Assembly: GCA_900315245.1 (NCBI GenBank)
Contig: OMYJ01000011.1
Span: 25,927-89,926 of the forward strand
Length of the DNA stretch: 64,000 nucleotides
Reading direction: 5' to 3'
DNA from: an uncultured Bacteroidales bacterium
GTDB taxonomy: Bacteria; Bacteroidota; Bacteroidia; Bacteroidales; WCHB1-69
This document shows positions 47,661 to 55,246 of this stretch, one piece after another. Position 1 is the first letter of the stretch. The number at the start of each line of letters is the position of its first letter. The translations under genes were made by a program, and so were the position numbers. The notes below the pieces were generated by a model, which was given only the letters and a program-made list of their open reading frames with translations, was not told the DNA's origin and did not search any database.

Positions 47661-50600
47661 ATGAGTTTATACCAGAAAGCGGTCGCGAGACCTATCATGA
47701 CAGGGCTGATATACATTGCCGTCATCATCATCGGCATCTTCTCCCTGGCCAAGCTGCCGGTGGACCTCTTCCCCCACATGGACAGCAACACCATCATGGT
47801 GCTCACCGTATATGGCGGCGCCAGCGCGGAAGACATCGAGGACAACGTGTCCAAACCCATCGAGAACGTGCTCAACACCTTGAGCGACCTCAAGCACATC
47901 ACTTCCAACTCCAAAGAGAATTACTCTATTGTCTATCTGGAGTTTGAGTACGGTGTGGATATTGAGCAGAAAACCAACGACGTGCGCGACAAGTTGGATA
48001 TGGTGAAGTCGGCGTTGCCCGACGGCGCCAACCAGCCCTACTTGTTCAAGTTCAGCGCCGATGACATGCCAATTATGATGCTGTCGGTGCAGTCGGGACA
48101 GAGCACGCAGGCGTTGTACAAGATCTTGGACGACAAGGTTTCCTCCCCGTTGTCACGTGTCAGCGGTGTGGGTGCAGTCTCCATCGCCGGCGCCCCGCAA
48201 CGCGAAATCCAGGTCTATTGCGACCCCTACAAGTTGGAGAGTTACAACCTCACCATCGAGACTATCGCCCAGATCCTCGGTGCGGAGAACCGCAACGTTT
48301 CCCTCGGTATCATGGACGTAGGTTCCAAGACCTACTCCATGCGCGTGGATGGCGAGTTCAACAGCGCGGATGAGATGGAAGACGTGGTGGTTGGCAGCTA
48401 CGCCAACAAAAACGTCTATCTGAGGGACGTAGCTGTGGTGCGCGACACCCTGCAGGAACGTATGCAGGAGTCCTACACCGACGGTGAACGCGGCGCCATG
48501 GTCATCATCCAAAAGCAGACCGGTGCCAACACGGTGCAGATCTGTAAAAAAGTGTTGAAGGAACTGCCTGACATTCAGCGTTCCCTGCCTGCCGACGTGA
48601 AATTGGACGTGCTGGTTGACAACTCCGACAACATCACCAACACAATTGACAGCTTGGAAGAGACTATCCTGATTATCTTGCTGTTAGTGGTTGTGGTCGT
48701 GCTCTTCTTCTTGGGAAGATGGCGCGCCACCATCATCATCGCCCTCGTGGTGCCCGTTTCCTTGATAGCGGCGTTCATCTACTTGCTGGCCACTGGTAAT
48801 ACATTGAATATCATTTCGTTGTCATCTATATCCATCGCCATCGGTCTGGTGGTCGATGACTCCATTGTGGTGTTGGAGAACATCACCACGCATATCGAAC
48901 GAGGGTCGAAGCCCAAGGCGGCGGCCGTGTTCGCCACCAGTGAGGTATCTCTATCTATTATCGCTTCCACCTTGGTGATTATCGCTGTGTTCTTGCCGTT
49001 GACCTTCCTCACCGGTATGGCTGGTGTCCTCTTCAAACAGTTGGGCTGGATTGTCACCATCGTGATTGCCGTCTCCTTGGCGGCCGCTATGACGCTGACC
49101 CCGATGCTCTGTTCCCTCTTGCTGAAGAAGAATCCGAAAAAGAGCAAATGGTTCGCCAAAGTGTATGGTCCTATCGAGCGATTCCTCATCCGTTTGGACG
49201 AAGGTTACGCCAAGGTGCTCCGCTGGTGCGTCAACCACCGGAAAACCGTCGTTGGTTTCGCCTCCATCATCTTCCTGGCCAGCCTTTCGCTGCTGTTGGT
49301 GATTCCCACCGAGTTCTTCCCGACGCAGGATAACGCCCGTCTGAGCGTCACCGTGAAGCTGCCGCAGGGTACCCGCGTAGAGACCACCAAGGCGTTGGGC
49401 GACCAGATTGTGAAGGAGATCCGGGAGAAATATCCGAACGAAATCAAGACCATCAACTACTCCGTGGGTATGCCCGACGAGGACAACACCTTCAGTTTGA
49501 TGCGAGAGAACGGCACGCACCTGCTCTCCTTCAACATCCGTTTGGTGAAGAAGACCGAACGTGACAAGTTCATCACGGAGATTTCCGACGGCATCCGCGA
49601 ACTGTTGCGGCAGCACATCGAAATCGTCTCCTCCACGGTCAGCACCGGCCAAGGCAATATGGGAGGACAATCGACCGTCGATATTGAGCTCTACTGTTAC
49701 GACTTCAACACCACTGACCAGTTCGCCGCCGACCTCGCCGCGCGTATGCGGCAGGTAGAGGGCTGCTCCGAGGTGGTGATCAGCCGTGACGAATATACGC
49801 CCGAGTTGGAAGTGGTCTTCGATCGTCAGAAGTTGGCCGAGAACGGACTCAACTCCACGACAGCGGCTGGTTACGTGCGCAACCGCTTTAACGGTTACAC
49901 GGCATCGCAGTTCCGTGAGGACGGCGACGAGTACAACATCCGTGTGCGTTACGCACCCGAGTTCCGTAATGACATCCACGCTATTGAAAACATCCTGATG
50001 TACAACAATATGGGCAAAGGCATCCGCGTGGGTGACGTGGCCACGGTAGAGGAAACCTTCACCCCGCCGACCATCGTCCGTAAGGACCGTGAACGTATGG
50101 TCAAAGTCTCCTGTGTGGTGGCCAAGGGCGCCGCGTTGAGTGAACTGGTGGCTTCCGCGCAGCACGAACTCGACCAGATGGACGTCCCCTCTACGTTGGA
50201 TTACAAGATCGGCGGTACGTGGGAAGACCAGCAGGATGCTTTCGGTGACATGTTTATGCTGATGGCGCTGATTATCATCCTCGTCTATGTGGTGATGGCC
50301 GCCCAGTTCGAATCGTTCACCTACCCATTCGTCATCATGCTCTCCATCCTCTTCGCACTCACCGGCGTGTTGATCGGCCTGGCCGTGACGCGTACGGCAT
50401 TGGGTATCATGGCGTTGATTGGATTGATGATGTTGATCGGTATTGTAGTGAAGAATGGTATCGTGCTCATCGACTACACCAGCTTGTGTGTCGAGCGCGG
50501 CATGACCATCAAGGACGCTGTCGTCGCCGGCGGTCGTTCCCGTCTGCGCCCGATCTTGATGACCACCTTGACCACGGTGCTCGGTATGATTCCGTTGGCC

Positions 50601-50798
50601 GTTGACAAGGGTGAGGGCGCCGAGATGTGGAACTCCATGGGTATGGTCGTGGCCTGGGGTCTGACCTTCTCCACCATGGTGACGTTGATCCTCATCCCGA
50701 TCATCTACAGTAAGTTCGCTGAGTGGAACGCCCGTGGCGCTGCCCGCCGCCGTGCCCGCCGCGAACGCAACAAAGCATTAGGTGTCAACGAGGTGTAA
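47661..50798 (+). CDS. RND multidrug efflux permease (AcrB/MexF-type)
   Basis: A 1045-residue inner-membrane pump of standard length. Proton relay residues are in place: GLVVDDSIVVLENITTHIER (Asp pair near 399-400) in helix 4 and LIGIVVKNGIVLIDYTSLCV (Lys near 931) in helix 10. The family signature EDNVSKPIENVLNTLSDLKH and the C-terminal block GGRSRLRPILMTTLTTVLGM are present, with two large periplasmic loops. It exports hydrophobic or amphipathic compounds by proton exchange with the adaptor and TolC proteins encoded upstream. Its Arg/Ala-rich tail ends in NKALGVNEV. Confidence 0.96.
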   Translation: MSLYQKAVARPIMTGLIYIAVIIIGIFSLAKLPVDLFPHMDSNTIMVLTVYGGASAEDIEDNVSKPIENVLNTLSDLKHITSNSKENYSIVYLEFEYGVDIEQKTNDVRDKLDMVKSALPDGANQPYLFKFSADDMPIMMLSVQSGQSTQALYKILDDKVSSPLSRVSGVGAVSIAGAPQREIQVYCDPYKLESYNLTIETIAQILGAENRNVSLGIMDVGSKTYSMRVDGEFNSADEMEDVVVGSYANKNVYLRDVAVVRDTLQERMQESYTDGERGAMVIIQKQTGANTVQICKKVLKELPDIQRSLPADVKLDVLVDNSDNITNTIDSLEETILIILLLVVVVVLFFLGRWRATIIIALVVPVSLIAAFIYLLATGNTLNIISLSSISIAIGLVVDDSIVVLENITTHIERGSKPKAAAVFATSEVSLSIIASTLVIIAVFLPLTFLTGMAGVLFKQLGWIVTIVIAVSLAAAMTLTPMLCSLLLKKNPKKSKWFAKVYGPIERFLIRLDEGYAKVLRWCVNHRKTVVGFASIIFLASLSLLLVIPTEFFPTQDNARLSVTVKLPQGTRVETTKALGDQIVKEIREKYPNEIKTINYSVGMPDEDNTFSLMRENGTHLLSFNIRLVKKTERDKFITEISDGIRELLRQHIEIVSSTVSTGQGNMGGQSTVDIELYCYDFNTTDQFAADLAARMRQVEGCSEVVISRDEYTPELEVVFDRQKLAENGLNSTTAAGYVRNRFNGYTASQFREDGDEYNIRVRYAPEFRNDIHAIENILMYNNMGKGIRVGDVATVEETFTPPTIVRKDRERMVKVSCVVAKGAALSELVASAQHELDQMDVPSTLDYKIGGTWEDQQDAFGDMFMLMALIIILVYVVMAAQFESFTYPFVIMLSILFALTGVLIGLAVTRTALGIMALIGLMMLIGIVVKNGIVLIDYTSLCVERGMTIKDAVVAGGRSRLRPILMTTLTTVLGMIPLAVDKGEGAEMWNSMGMVVAWGLTFSTMVTLILIPIIYSKFAEWNARGAARRRARRERNKALGVNEV

Positions 50799-50840
50799 TT
50801 GGCTATTAGCTTTTGGCTATTAGCTATTAGCAATTGCTGA
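50797..50840. repeat. Word repeat after the RND gene
   Basis: TTGGCTATTAGCTTTTGGCT followed by ATTAGCTATTAGCAATTGCTG. The same words occur at 59461-59486 and, inverted, at 60393-60420. Confidence 0.6.
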
Positions 50841-50872
50841 ACGTAAAACGCTATGTATATTAAAACATAATT

Positions 50873-50946
50873 CCTTGAGCAGCCCCGAAAGGGCAAGACG
50901 CACGAAGCGCTAATAACCCCACACAAGGCGAAGCCGCAGTGTGGGG
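50873..50946 (+). repeat. R1 repeat, copy 5, followed by a strong hairpin
   Basis: CCTTGAGCAGCCCCGAAAGG then GCAAGACG (50873-50900). It is followed by CCCCACAC (50917-50924) pairing with GTGTGGGG (50939-50946), with inner GGC-GAA-GCC. The hairpin sits 34 bases before the PII-like gene start and could uncouple its expression from the pump. Confidence 0.7.
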
Positions 50947-50980
50947 TAGGCAGAAACAATTAAACAAATAGATACGAAAA

Positions 50981-51286
50981 ATGAAAGCAGTCTTCATATC
51001 CCTATATCAGGCCTTCTACGATGAGGTCATGGAAATTTTAGACAAGAACGAAATCCGCGGGTTCACCTTCTGGAACGAGGTGCAGGGTCGCGGCAGCCAC
51101 GACGGGGAGCCGCACTACGGCACCCACGCCTGGCCGACGTTAAACTCCGCCGTGCTGGCCTTCGTGCCGGACGAGAAGGTGAAGCCGTTGCTCCACGACA
51201 TCCACGAGCTGGACGTTTCCGCCGAGCAGCAGGGTTTGCGCGCCTTCGTGCTGAATGCCGAGGAGATTACGGACAAGGACATGTAA
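50981..51286 (+). CDS. PII-like transporter-associated protein (PG0541 type)
   Basis: A 101-residue protein, MKAVFISLYQAFYDEVMEIL, then NEIRGFTFWNEVQGRGSHDG with a Gly-rich loop like the T-loop region of PII-like proteins, and a C-terminal strand block QQGLRAFVLNAEEITDKDM. It has the size and strand-helix pattern of PII-like proteins annotated as PG0541 family, which are found next to RND pumps in Bacteroidota. It may sense a ligand and adjust the pump. The family call comes from recognition, not search. Confidence 0.7.
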   Translation: MKAVFISLYQAFYDEVMEILDKNEIRGFTFWNEVQGRGSHDGEPHYGTHAWPTLNSAVLAFVPDEKVKPLLHDIHELDVSAEQQGLRAFVLNAEEITDKDM

Positions 51287-51311
51287 AGACATATCATGGC
51301 GCGTCTCTACT
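51282..51311. repeat. R3 palindromic repeat, copy 3
   Basis: TGTAAAGACATATCATGGCG followed by CGTCTCTACT. It overlaps the stop codon of the PII-like gene and its other end is joined directly to a T9SS tail remnant. Confidence 0.65.
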
Positions 51312-51405
51312 GACCACGCAAATCGATCTCTCACGTTGTTCCTATGGAATCTATTTCGTGCAAACGGGTGACGGCGCGGTGACGAAGGTGGTGATGGCGA
51401 GATAA
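51310..51405 (+). pseudogene. Remnant of a T9SS type A C-terminal sorting domain
   Basis: In one frame the DNA reads LTTQIDLSRCSYGIYFVQTG, then DGAVTKVVMAR and TAA. This is the ending of the Por-secretion tail (IDLS, G-IYFV, KVV, R-stop). Only about 31 codons remain and there is no start, so it is the 3' stump of a deleted exported protein gene. Confidence 0.75.
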
Positions 51406-51465
51406 TCTGTCATTCGTTTTCTGCATATAATCTGCATTTTTTGCAGGACAAGCGGCTAAAAATGC

Positions 51466-51473
51466 TATCTTTG
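51466..51473 (+). promoter_or_regulatory. Promoter of the P-loop ATPase gene
   Basis: TATCTTTG followed by CCG; TTTG at 51440-51443 with 22 bases between is a candidate -33 element. Confidence 0.65.
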
Positions 51474-51498
51474 CCGCACTTTTCAATTGATTGCCTTT

Positions 51499-52131
51499 AT
51501 GATTACCAAAATCGTGCTCACCGGCGGTCCTTGTGCCGGCAAAACCACTACTAATGAGCGTATTGAGGAGTTCTTCTCCAAATTAGGGTACGCCGTGTTC
51601 ACCTTGCCAGAGGCCGCCACGCTGTTCATCAAGGCGGGGGCGGAATTCCTCACTCAGGACAAAAACCTCTATTTTGAGATTCACAAGAACATGATGCGGT
51701 TCCTTTTGGAGATGGAAGAGGATTTTTACCGCATCGCCGAGGCCACAGGTAAGCCGGCTCTCATCATCAACGACCGTGGTGCCATGGACCTTTCGGCCTA
51801 TATGACGCCCGAAGATTGGCAACGGCTGCTTCGCGAAATCGGTCATACTGAAGAAGAGTTGCTGAACCGTTACAAGGCAGTCTTCCACCTCTGCACCAGT
51901 GCGAAAGGCGCCCCGAACAGCTACACCCTCAGCAACAACTCTGCCCGTATGGAGGAGACCCTCGCGGAAGCCATCCAAGTTGATGACAACCTCATCAAAG
52001 CGTGGCAAAAACACCCCAACCTTCACCTCATCCAGTCCGAAGAATTTGTCAAAGATAAAATCGACAAAGTCCTGCTCGGCATTGCCCAAGTACTTGACAT
52101 CCACGACTCCGTCAAAGACCTCATCCTCTAA
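51499..52131 (+). CDS. P-loop ATPase/kinase-like protein (Ttd14/NadR-like AAA_28)
   Basis: A 210-residue protein with Walker A GGPCAGKTTTNERI at 8-21 and a DRG motif in ALIINDRGAMDLSAYMTPED near 94-113, followed by a lid region with Arg (SNNSARMEET). The pattern fits AAA_28/Ttd14-N-terminal-type NTPases, relatives of nucleoside kinases. The substrate is unknown. ATG at 51499 is chosen over a TTG four codons upstream. It ends just before an octamer tandem repeat. Confidence 0.82.
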   Translation: MITKIVLTGGPCAGKTTTNERIEEFFSKLGYAVFTLPEAATLFIKAGAEFLTQDKNLYFEIHKNMMRFLLEMEEDFYRIAEATGKPALIINDRGAMDLSAYMTPEDWQRLLREIGHTEEELLNRYKAVFHLCTSAKGAPNSYTLSNNSARMEETLAEAIQVDDNLIKAWQKHPNLHLIQSEEFVKDKIDKVLLGIAQVLDIHDSVKDLIL

Positions 52132-52142
52132 TCCTCCGGTTC

Positions 52143-52222
52143 TCTCATCCTCTCATCCTCTCATCCTCTCATCCTCTCATCCTCTCATCCTCTCATCCTC
52201 TTATCCTCTTATCCTCTTATCC
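52143..52222. repeat. Octamer tandem repeat (TCTCATCC)n
   Basis: Seven perfect TCTCATCC units (52143-52198) followed by three TCTTATCC units (52199-52222). It lies between convergent genes, 12 bases after one stop and six before the other, so a change in copy number would not alter a reading frame. Confidence 0.95.
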
Positions 52223-52227
52223 TCCCC

Positions 52228-54180
52228 CTAAAACCGGTACATCCCCTGCACCCTCACTTCCGTCTTGTGCGGCTTGTCAATATAGGTCAAGCCGCTGCTA
52301 ATGTCGCGTCTGTCCAGATAGTGCGTTCGTGACACTCTGAACCACACGCTGAAGTTCTGGATTTTGTAACGCAATATCAAGTACGCCCGCATCCCTTGAT
52401 AGTAGTACGAGCCAATGGTAAACGCATAATAGACATCGTTTTCGTAGGCATACAGGCGCTCTTCGTAACTGTCCGTGTCAAAATAGGCCACTCGGAGATG
52501 AAGACTGAGTTGCGGTTTCCGAAAGCTGAAAGCCAGATCCTGATACATCAGTATTCCTTTGTTCCAATGCCTCTGATCCGGACCCTTGTTGAACACCATG
52601 CTGACTTCCGTTTTGGTATTCAGAAACGGCCACGGGGCATTCGTCCATTGCAGTCGTAATCTATGCCGACATTGTTCCACAAGGCGATGCATGTATAGGT
52701 CTTCACTTTCGTTTTTCGGCTTTGTTCGCCATTGGTATCGGAGATACAGCGTGCTTTTTCGGGTGAGACGGCACATCAAAAGGAGTCCGGCGTCCGTTCC
52801 CTGCACGGGCGCATCCGTACGATAAGTCAGCCATTTCAGCCGATAGTAGTCGCAGAACAGATCCGCCTCCACCTTTCTGGAAAGGATGAGATGCCCGGTA
52901 AGATAGACACCGAACTCACCGCCGTCACCCGAAGCCGCCCGGAACCCGCTGCCCATAGGAGACTGATAGCCCGTGGCGTAATATCGCGTCAACGCGGCTA
53001 CCTGAAGCACTGGGGTGACGGGGATGAGTGCGGCCTGCAACAAGGCAGGTTTCCCCTTTTCATTGAAGGCCACCTCTCCGAAGAACAACGCTTTGCCTGC
53101 CAGTGCCTGATACGATACGCTGGCGTTCCATTGACGAGGTTGGATTAGCGACCGCCATTTCTCCCCTACCCTCGCGCTATCGGAGTATTCCCCGATGCAG
53201 ACCGCCTGGACACCGATTGCGAACCGTGCCTGCCGATATGCGGCCGCGCAGCCAAGCGCTGTGAACTGCGTCTCCGTCACCGCTCCAGCAAAGCCACTCC
53301 CCGACCAATGGGCATTCCCCAGCGTGAACGCCGCTCCCCTGAAAAACTCGCTTTCGTTGGTGGTTGCCACAGGACGAATCCCTTCGCTGAAGCGGCGTAT
53401 TGCCGACACTCCCCCACCCTTTCCGGTCATCATGGAGGAGCCCAGCACCAGCCCTTGCCCGAAATTCAACCGGTAATCCCCAACCACGGCACATTTCAAC
53501 CATTTTATGTTCTTCACATACAGCGACCCCGAATAGTGGTCGAACCCGTATTTTTGGTCGCCTCGGAAAAACGCCTCACCGGCATCTTTCTCCCCTGCAA
53601 TGCGGAAACCGAAATGCTGGCGGATGTCGAAATCGTAACGGAATTGCAAGTGAACTGGCGACCCTTCATAATGGTTCGCCCTCGAGGTGTCATACCCCGC
53701 CTGTCGCTCAACTACCTGTCCATAACGCAGCCAAAGCACACTTTTGCTGCTTTTCATCAACTGTCGGAAAGAAGGGCGTTGTTTTGGCGGCGGCAAAATA
53801 ACCACTCTGTCAAACAATCTACGCATATCCAAATCCGTGAAACCGTCTATTGCAGCTAACTCGTAAATGCTATACAGCTGACCGTAATTTTCAATGTACA
53901 GCTGCAATTGATAGTATTGGTAATCAGTTAATTGCAATACTGTCACCGCCACTTCATAGCTCAAGTTGTTCAGATTTGGACGACTGTTCTCATAAACATC
54001 CTCCATCTGTTCGAGCATTTCCTCGCTGACATTCTCTTCGTTTTCCAAATCGTCCATTTGAAGCATCCAACTTTCGACGGAGCTCTCCAACAGCCGAGTG
54101 GAATCCTGCTGGGCGAATCCAGCTGTCGGGATGATTGTCGTTATCATCATTATACTCCTTAATATTATCTTGTTTTTCAT
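52228..54180 (-). CDS. Helix-hairpin-helix domain outer membrane protein
   Basis: A 650-residue secreted protein with signal MKNKIILRSIMMITTIIPTA ending near GFAQ. Residues of about 68-130 (RPNLNNLSYEVAVTVLQLTD, YSIYELAAIDGFTDLDMRRL) form helix-hairpin-helix elements of ComEA type. The rest alternates amphipathic strands with aromatic ends (e.g. FSVWFRVSRTHYLDRRDISS, VRVQGMYRF at the terminus), consistent with an outer-membrane beta-barrel. Such fusions are common in Bacteroidota with unknown function. It lies downstream of another outer-membrane protein on the same strand. Confidence 0.82.
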   Translation of the reverse strand: MKNKIILRSIMMITTIIPTAGFAQQDSTRLLESSVESWMLQMDDLENEENVSEEMLEQMEDVYENSRPNLNNLSYEVAVTVLQLTDYQYYQLQLYIENYGQLYSIYELAAIDGFTDLDMRRLFDRVVILPPPKQRPSFRQLMKSSKSVLWLRYGQVVERQAGYDTSRANHYEGSPVHLQFRYDFDIRQHFGFRIAGEKDAGEAFFRGDQKYGFDHYSGSLYVKNIKWLKCAVVGDYRLNFGQGLVLGSSMMTGKGGGVSAIRRFSEGIRPVATTNESEFFRGAAFTLGNAHWSGSGFAGAVTETQFTALGCAAAYRQARFAIGVQAVCIGEYSDSARVGEKWRSLIQPRQWNASVSYQALAGKALFFGEVAFNEKGKPALLQAALIPVTPVLQVAALTRYYATGYQSPMGSGFRAASGDGGEFGVYLTGHLILSRKVEADLFCDYYRLKWLTYRTDAPVQGTDAGLLLMCRLTRKSTLYLRYQWRTKPKNESEDLYMHRLVEQCRHRLRLQWTNAPWPFLNTKTEVSMVFNKGPDQRHWNKGILMYQDLAFSFRKPQLSLHLRVAYFDTDSYEERLYAYENDVYYAFTIGSYYYQGMRAYLILRYKIQNFSVWFRVSRTHYLDRRDISSGLTYIDKPHKTEVRVQGMYRF

Positions 54181-54201
54181 GTTTGTTTTTTGTTTTTTGT
54201 G

Positions 54202-54264
54202 ATTAGTGATCAGTGAATAGTGAACAGTGAACAGTTATAGCCATAGTCATAGTTATAGTCATTG
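54202..54264. repeat. Two word repeats between outer-membrane protein genes
   Basis: GATTAGTGATCAGTGAATAG and TGAACAGTGAACAGTTATAG, then repeated TTATAGTCAT/ATAGCCATAG words. The first set matches 2423-2455 and 14574-14605. Confidence 0.6.
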
Positions 54265-54270
54265 TTATAG

Positions 54271-55059
54271 TCATTGTTTAGGCGCATCAAACCACCACCC
54301 TCCGATTTCAGGCGAGACCGAAATCCGATAATACCATGATGCTCGTACCGAAAACAGGAATTCTTTGTATATCAGTCCAACAAACAGACCGATGTGACTG
54401 TTTGAACCATCAACAGCGAGCAAAAGAGGAGCAATTGGCTGTGTCATAAACCTGCCATTCACTTCCCATGCACCAGGCAAGAGCTTGGAGATTGTCACTG
54501 ACAGAAGTAATTTCCGTATGGGCAACCAAGTGCCACCAAGACTAAATCTCAGAGGGATAACCTCTTGTCCTACAACGCCATAATGAAGCATAAATGGGTT
54601 ATAGACAGCTGCATCAAGCCATAACTTAGGAGAAACTTTACACGCAAAAGCGAAATCCGTACAAAGTGAGTGATGCGGTGGGTACCCTCTGGCATGCGCC
54701 ATCATATAAAAAACACGAGCAGACATGGAAAAGCGTTCTCCAAAATCCCTCCCGTAGCCAATCCCCAACTCCATATTACCGTAATTCGTGTACCCATAGT
54801 GATTTACAGATGCCAGCACGCGATTCTTCCCTATAGACAACATCCCATAAACTTCAGCGTACATCATCTCCTTCGTTCCAAAATCATTGCGAAAATGGGC
54901 ACTTGCGAAAGAATGGTGAAAACAACTCAAAGCCGGCATTTCGGCAAAAACATCGGCATTGTGAACACGCATAAGCCATTCCTGAGATCTACCTTCGGCA
55001 GGCAACGCTATATACAAACAGCTGAAAAACAGTATCTTTATGATCTTTTTCTTTTTCAT
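54271..55059 (-). CDS. Outer membrane protein of unknown function
   Basis: A 262-residue protein with signal MKKKKIIKILFFSCLYIALP. The mature part alternates hydrophobic and polar residues with aromatic girdles (ELGIGYGRDFGERFSMSARV, LFSVRASWYYRISVSPEIGG), consistent with a beta-barrel of about 12 strands. The -7 box at 55083-55090 puts the transcript start near 55077, which rules out an ATG at 55080 and supports 55059. It heads a two-gene run with the HhH protein. Confidence 0.75.
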   Translation of the reverse strand: MKKKKIIKILFFSCLYIALPAEGRSQEWLMRVHNADVFAEMPALSCFHHSFASAHFRNDFGTKEMMYAEVYGMLSIGKNRVLASVNHYGYTNYGNMELGIGYGRDFGERFSMSARVFYMMAHARGYPPHHSLCTDFAFACKVSPKLWLDAAVYNPFMLHYGVVGQEVIPLRFSLGGTWLPIRKLLLSVTISKLLPGAWEVNGRFMTQPIAPLLLAVDGSNSHIGLFVGLIYKEFLFSVRASWYYRISVSPEIGGWWFDAPKQ

Positions 55060-55082
55060 GATTTCAATAAATTGTTTCAATG

Positions 55083-55090
55083 CAAAAATA
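55083..55090 (-). promoter_or_regulatory. Promoter -7 box for the outer-membrane protein pair
   Basis: The minus strand reads TATTTTTG followed by CA. It fixes the start choice of the gene at 55059. Confidence 0.6.
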
Positions 55091-55188
55091 CATCAATGAA
55101 AAGCGTTTGTCAAGTTAAAAATTGTTAATAATTTTAATGCAAATTTTTAACATACAATATTATTATATGGCTTGTTACAATTTACTAC

Positions 55189-55212
55189 AGAGACGTTTCA
55201 GTAAACGTCTCT
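55189..55212. repeat. R3 palindromic repeat, copy 4
   Basis: AGAGACGTTT (55189-55198), loop of four bases, AAACGTCTCT (55203-55212): a perfect 10-bp stem, extended imperfectly by TAC and CTG. It lies 22 bases before the queA -7 box. Confidence 0.7.
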
Positions 55213-55233
55213 ACTGCGTATTCGCAATTTGTG

Positions 55234-55241
55234 TATTTTTG
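55234..55241 (+). promoter_or_regulatory. Promoter -7 box of queA
   Basis: TATTTTTG followed by CCGCC and the ATG at 55247. The expected transcript start falls on or next to the start codon. Confidence 0.65.
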
Positions 55242-55246
55242 CCGCC

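Noticed and set aside
55189..55212. R3 hairpin before queA considered as a preQ1 riboswitch
   Set aside because: It lies upstream of the promoter, so it would not be in the queA transcript, and its sequence belongs to the R3 repeat family.
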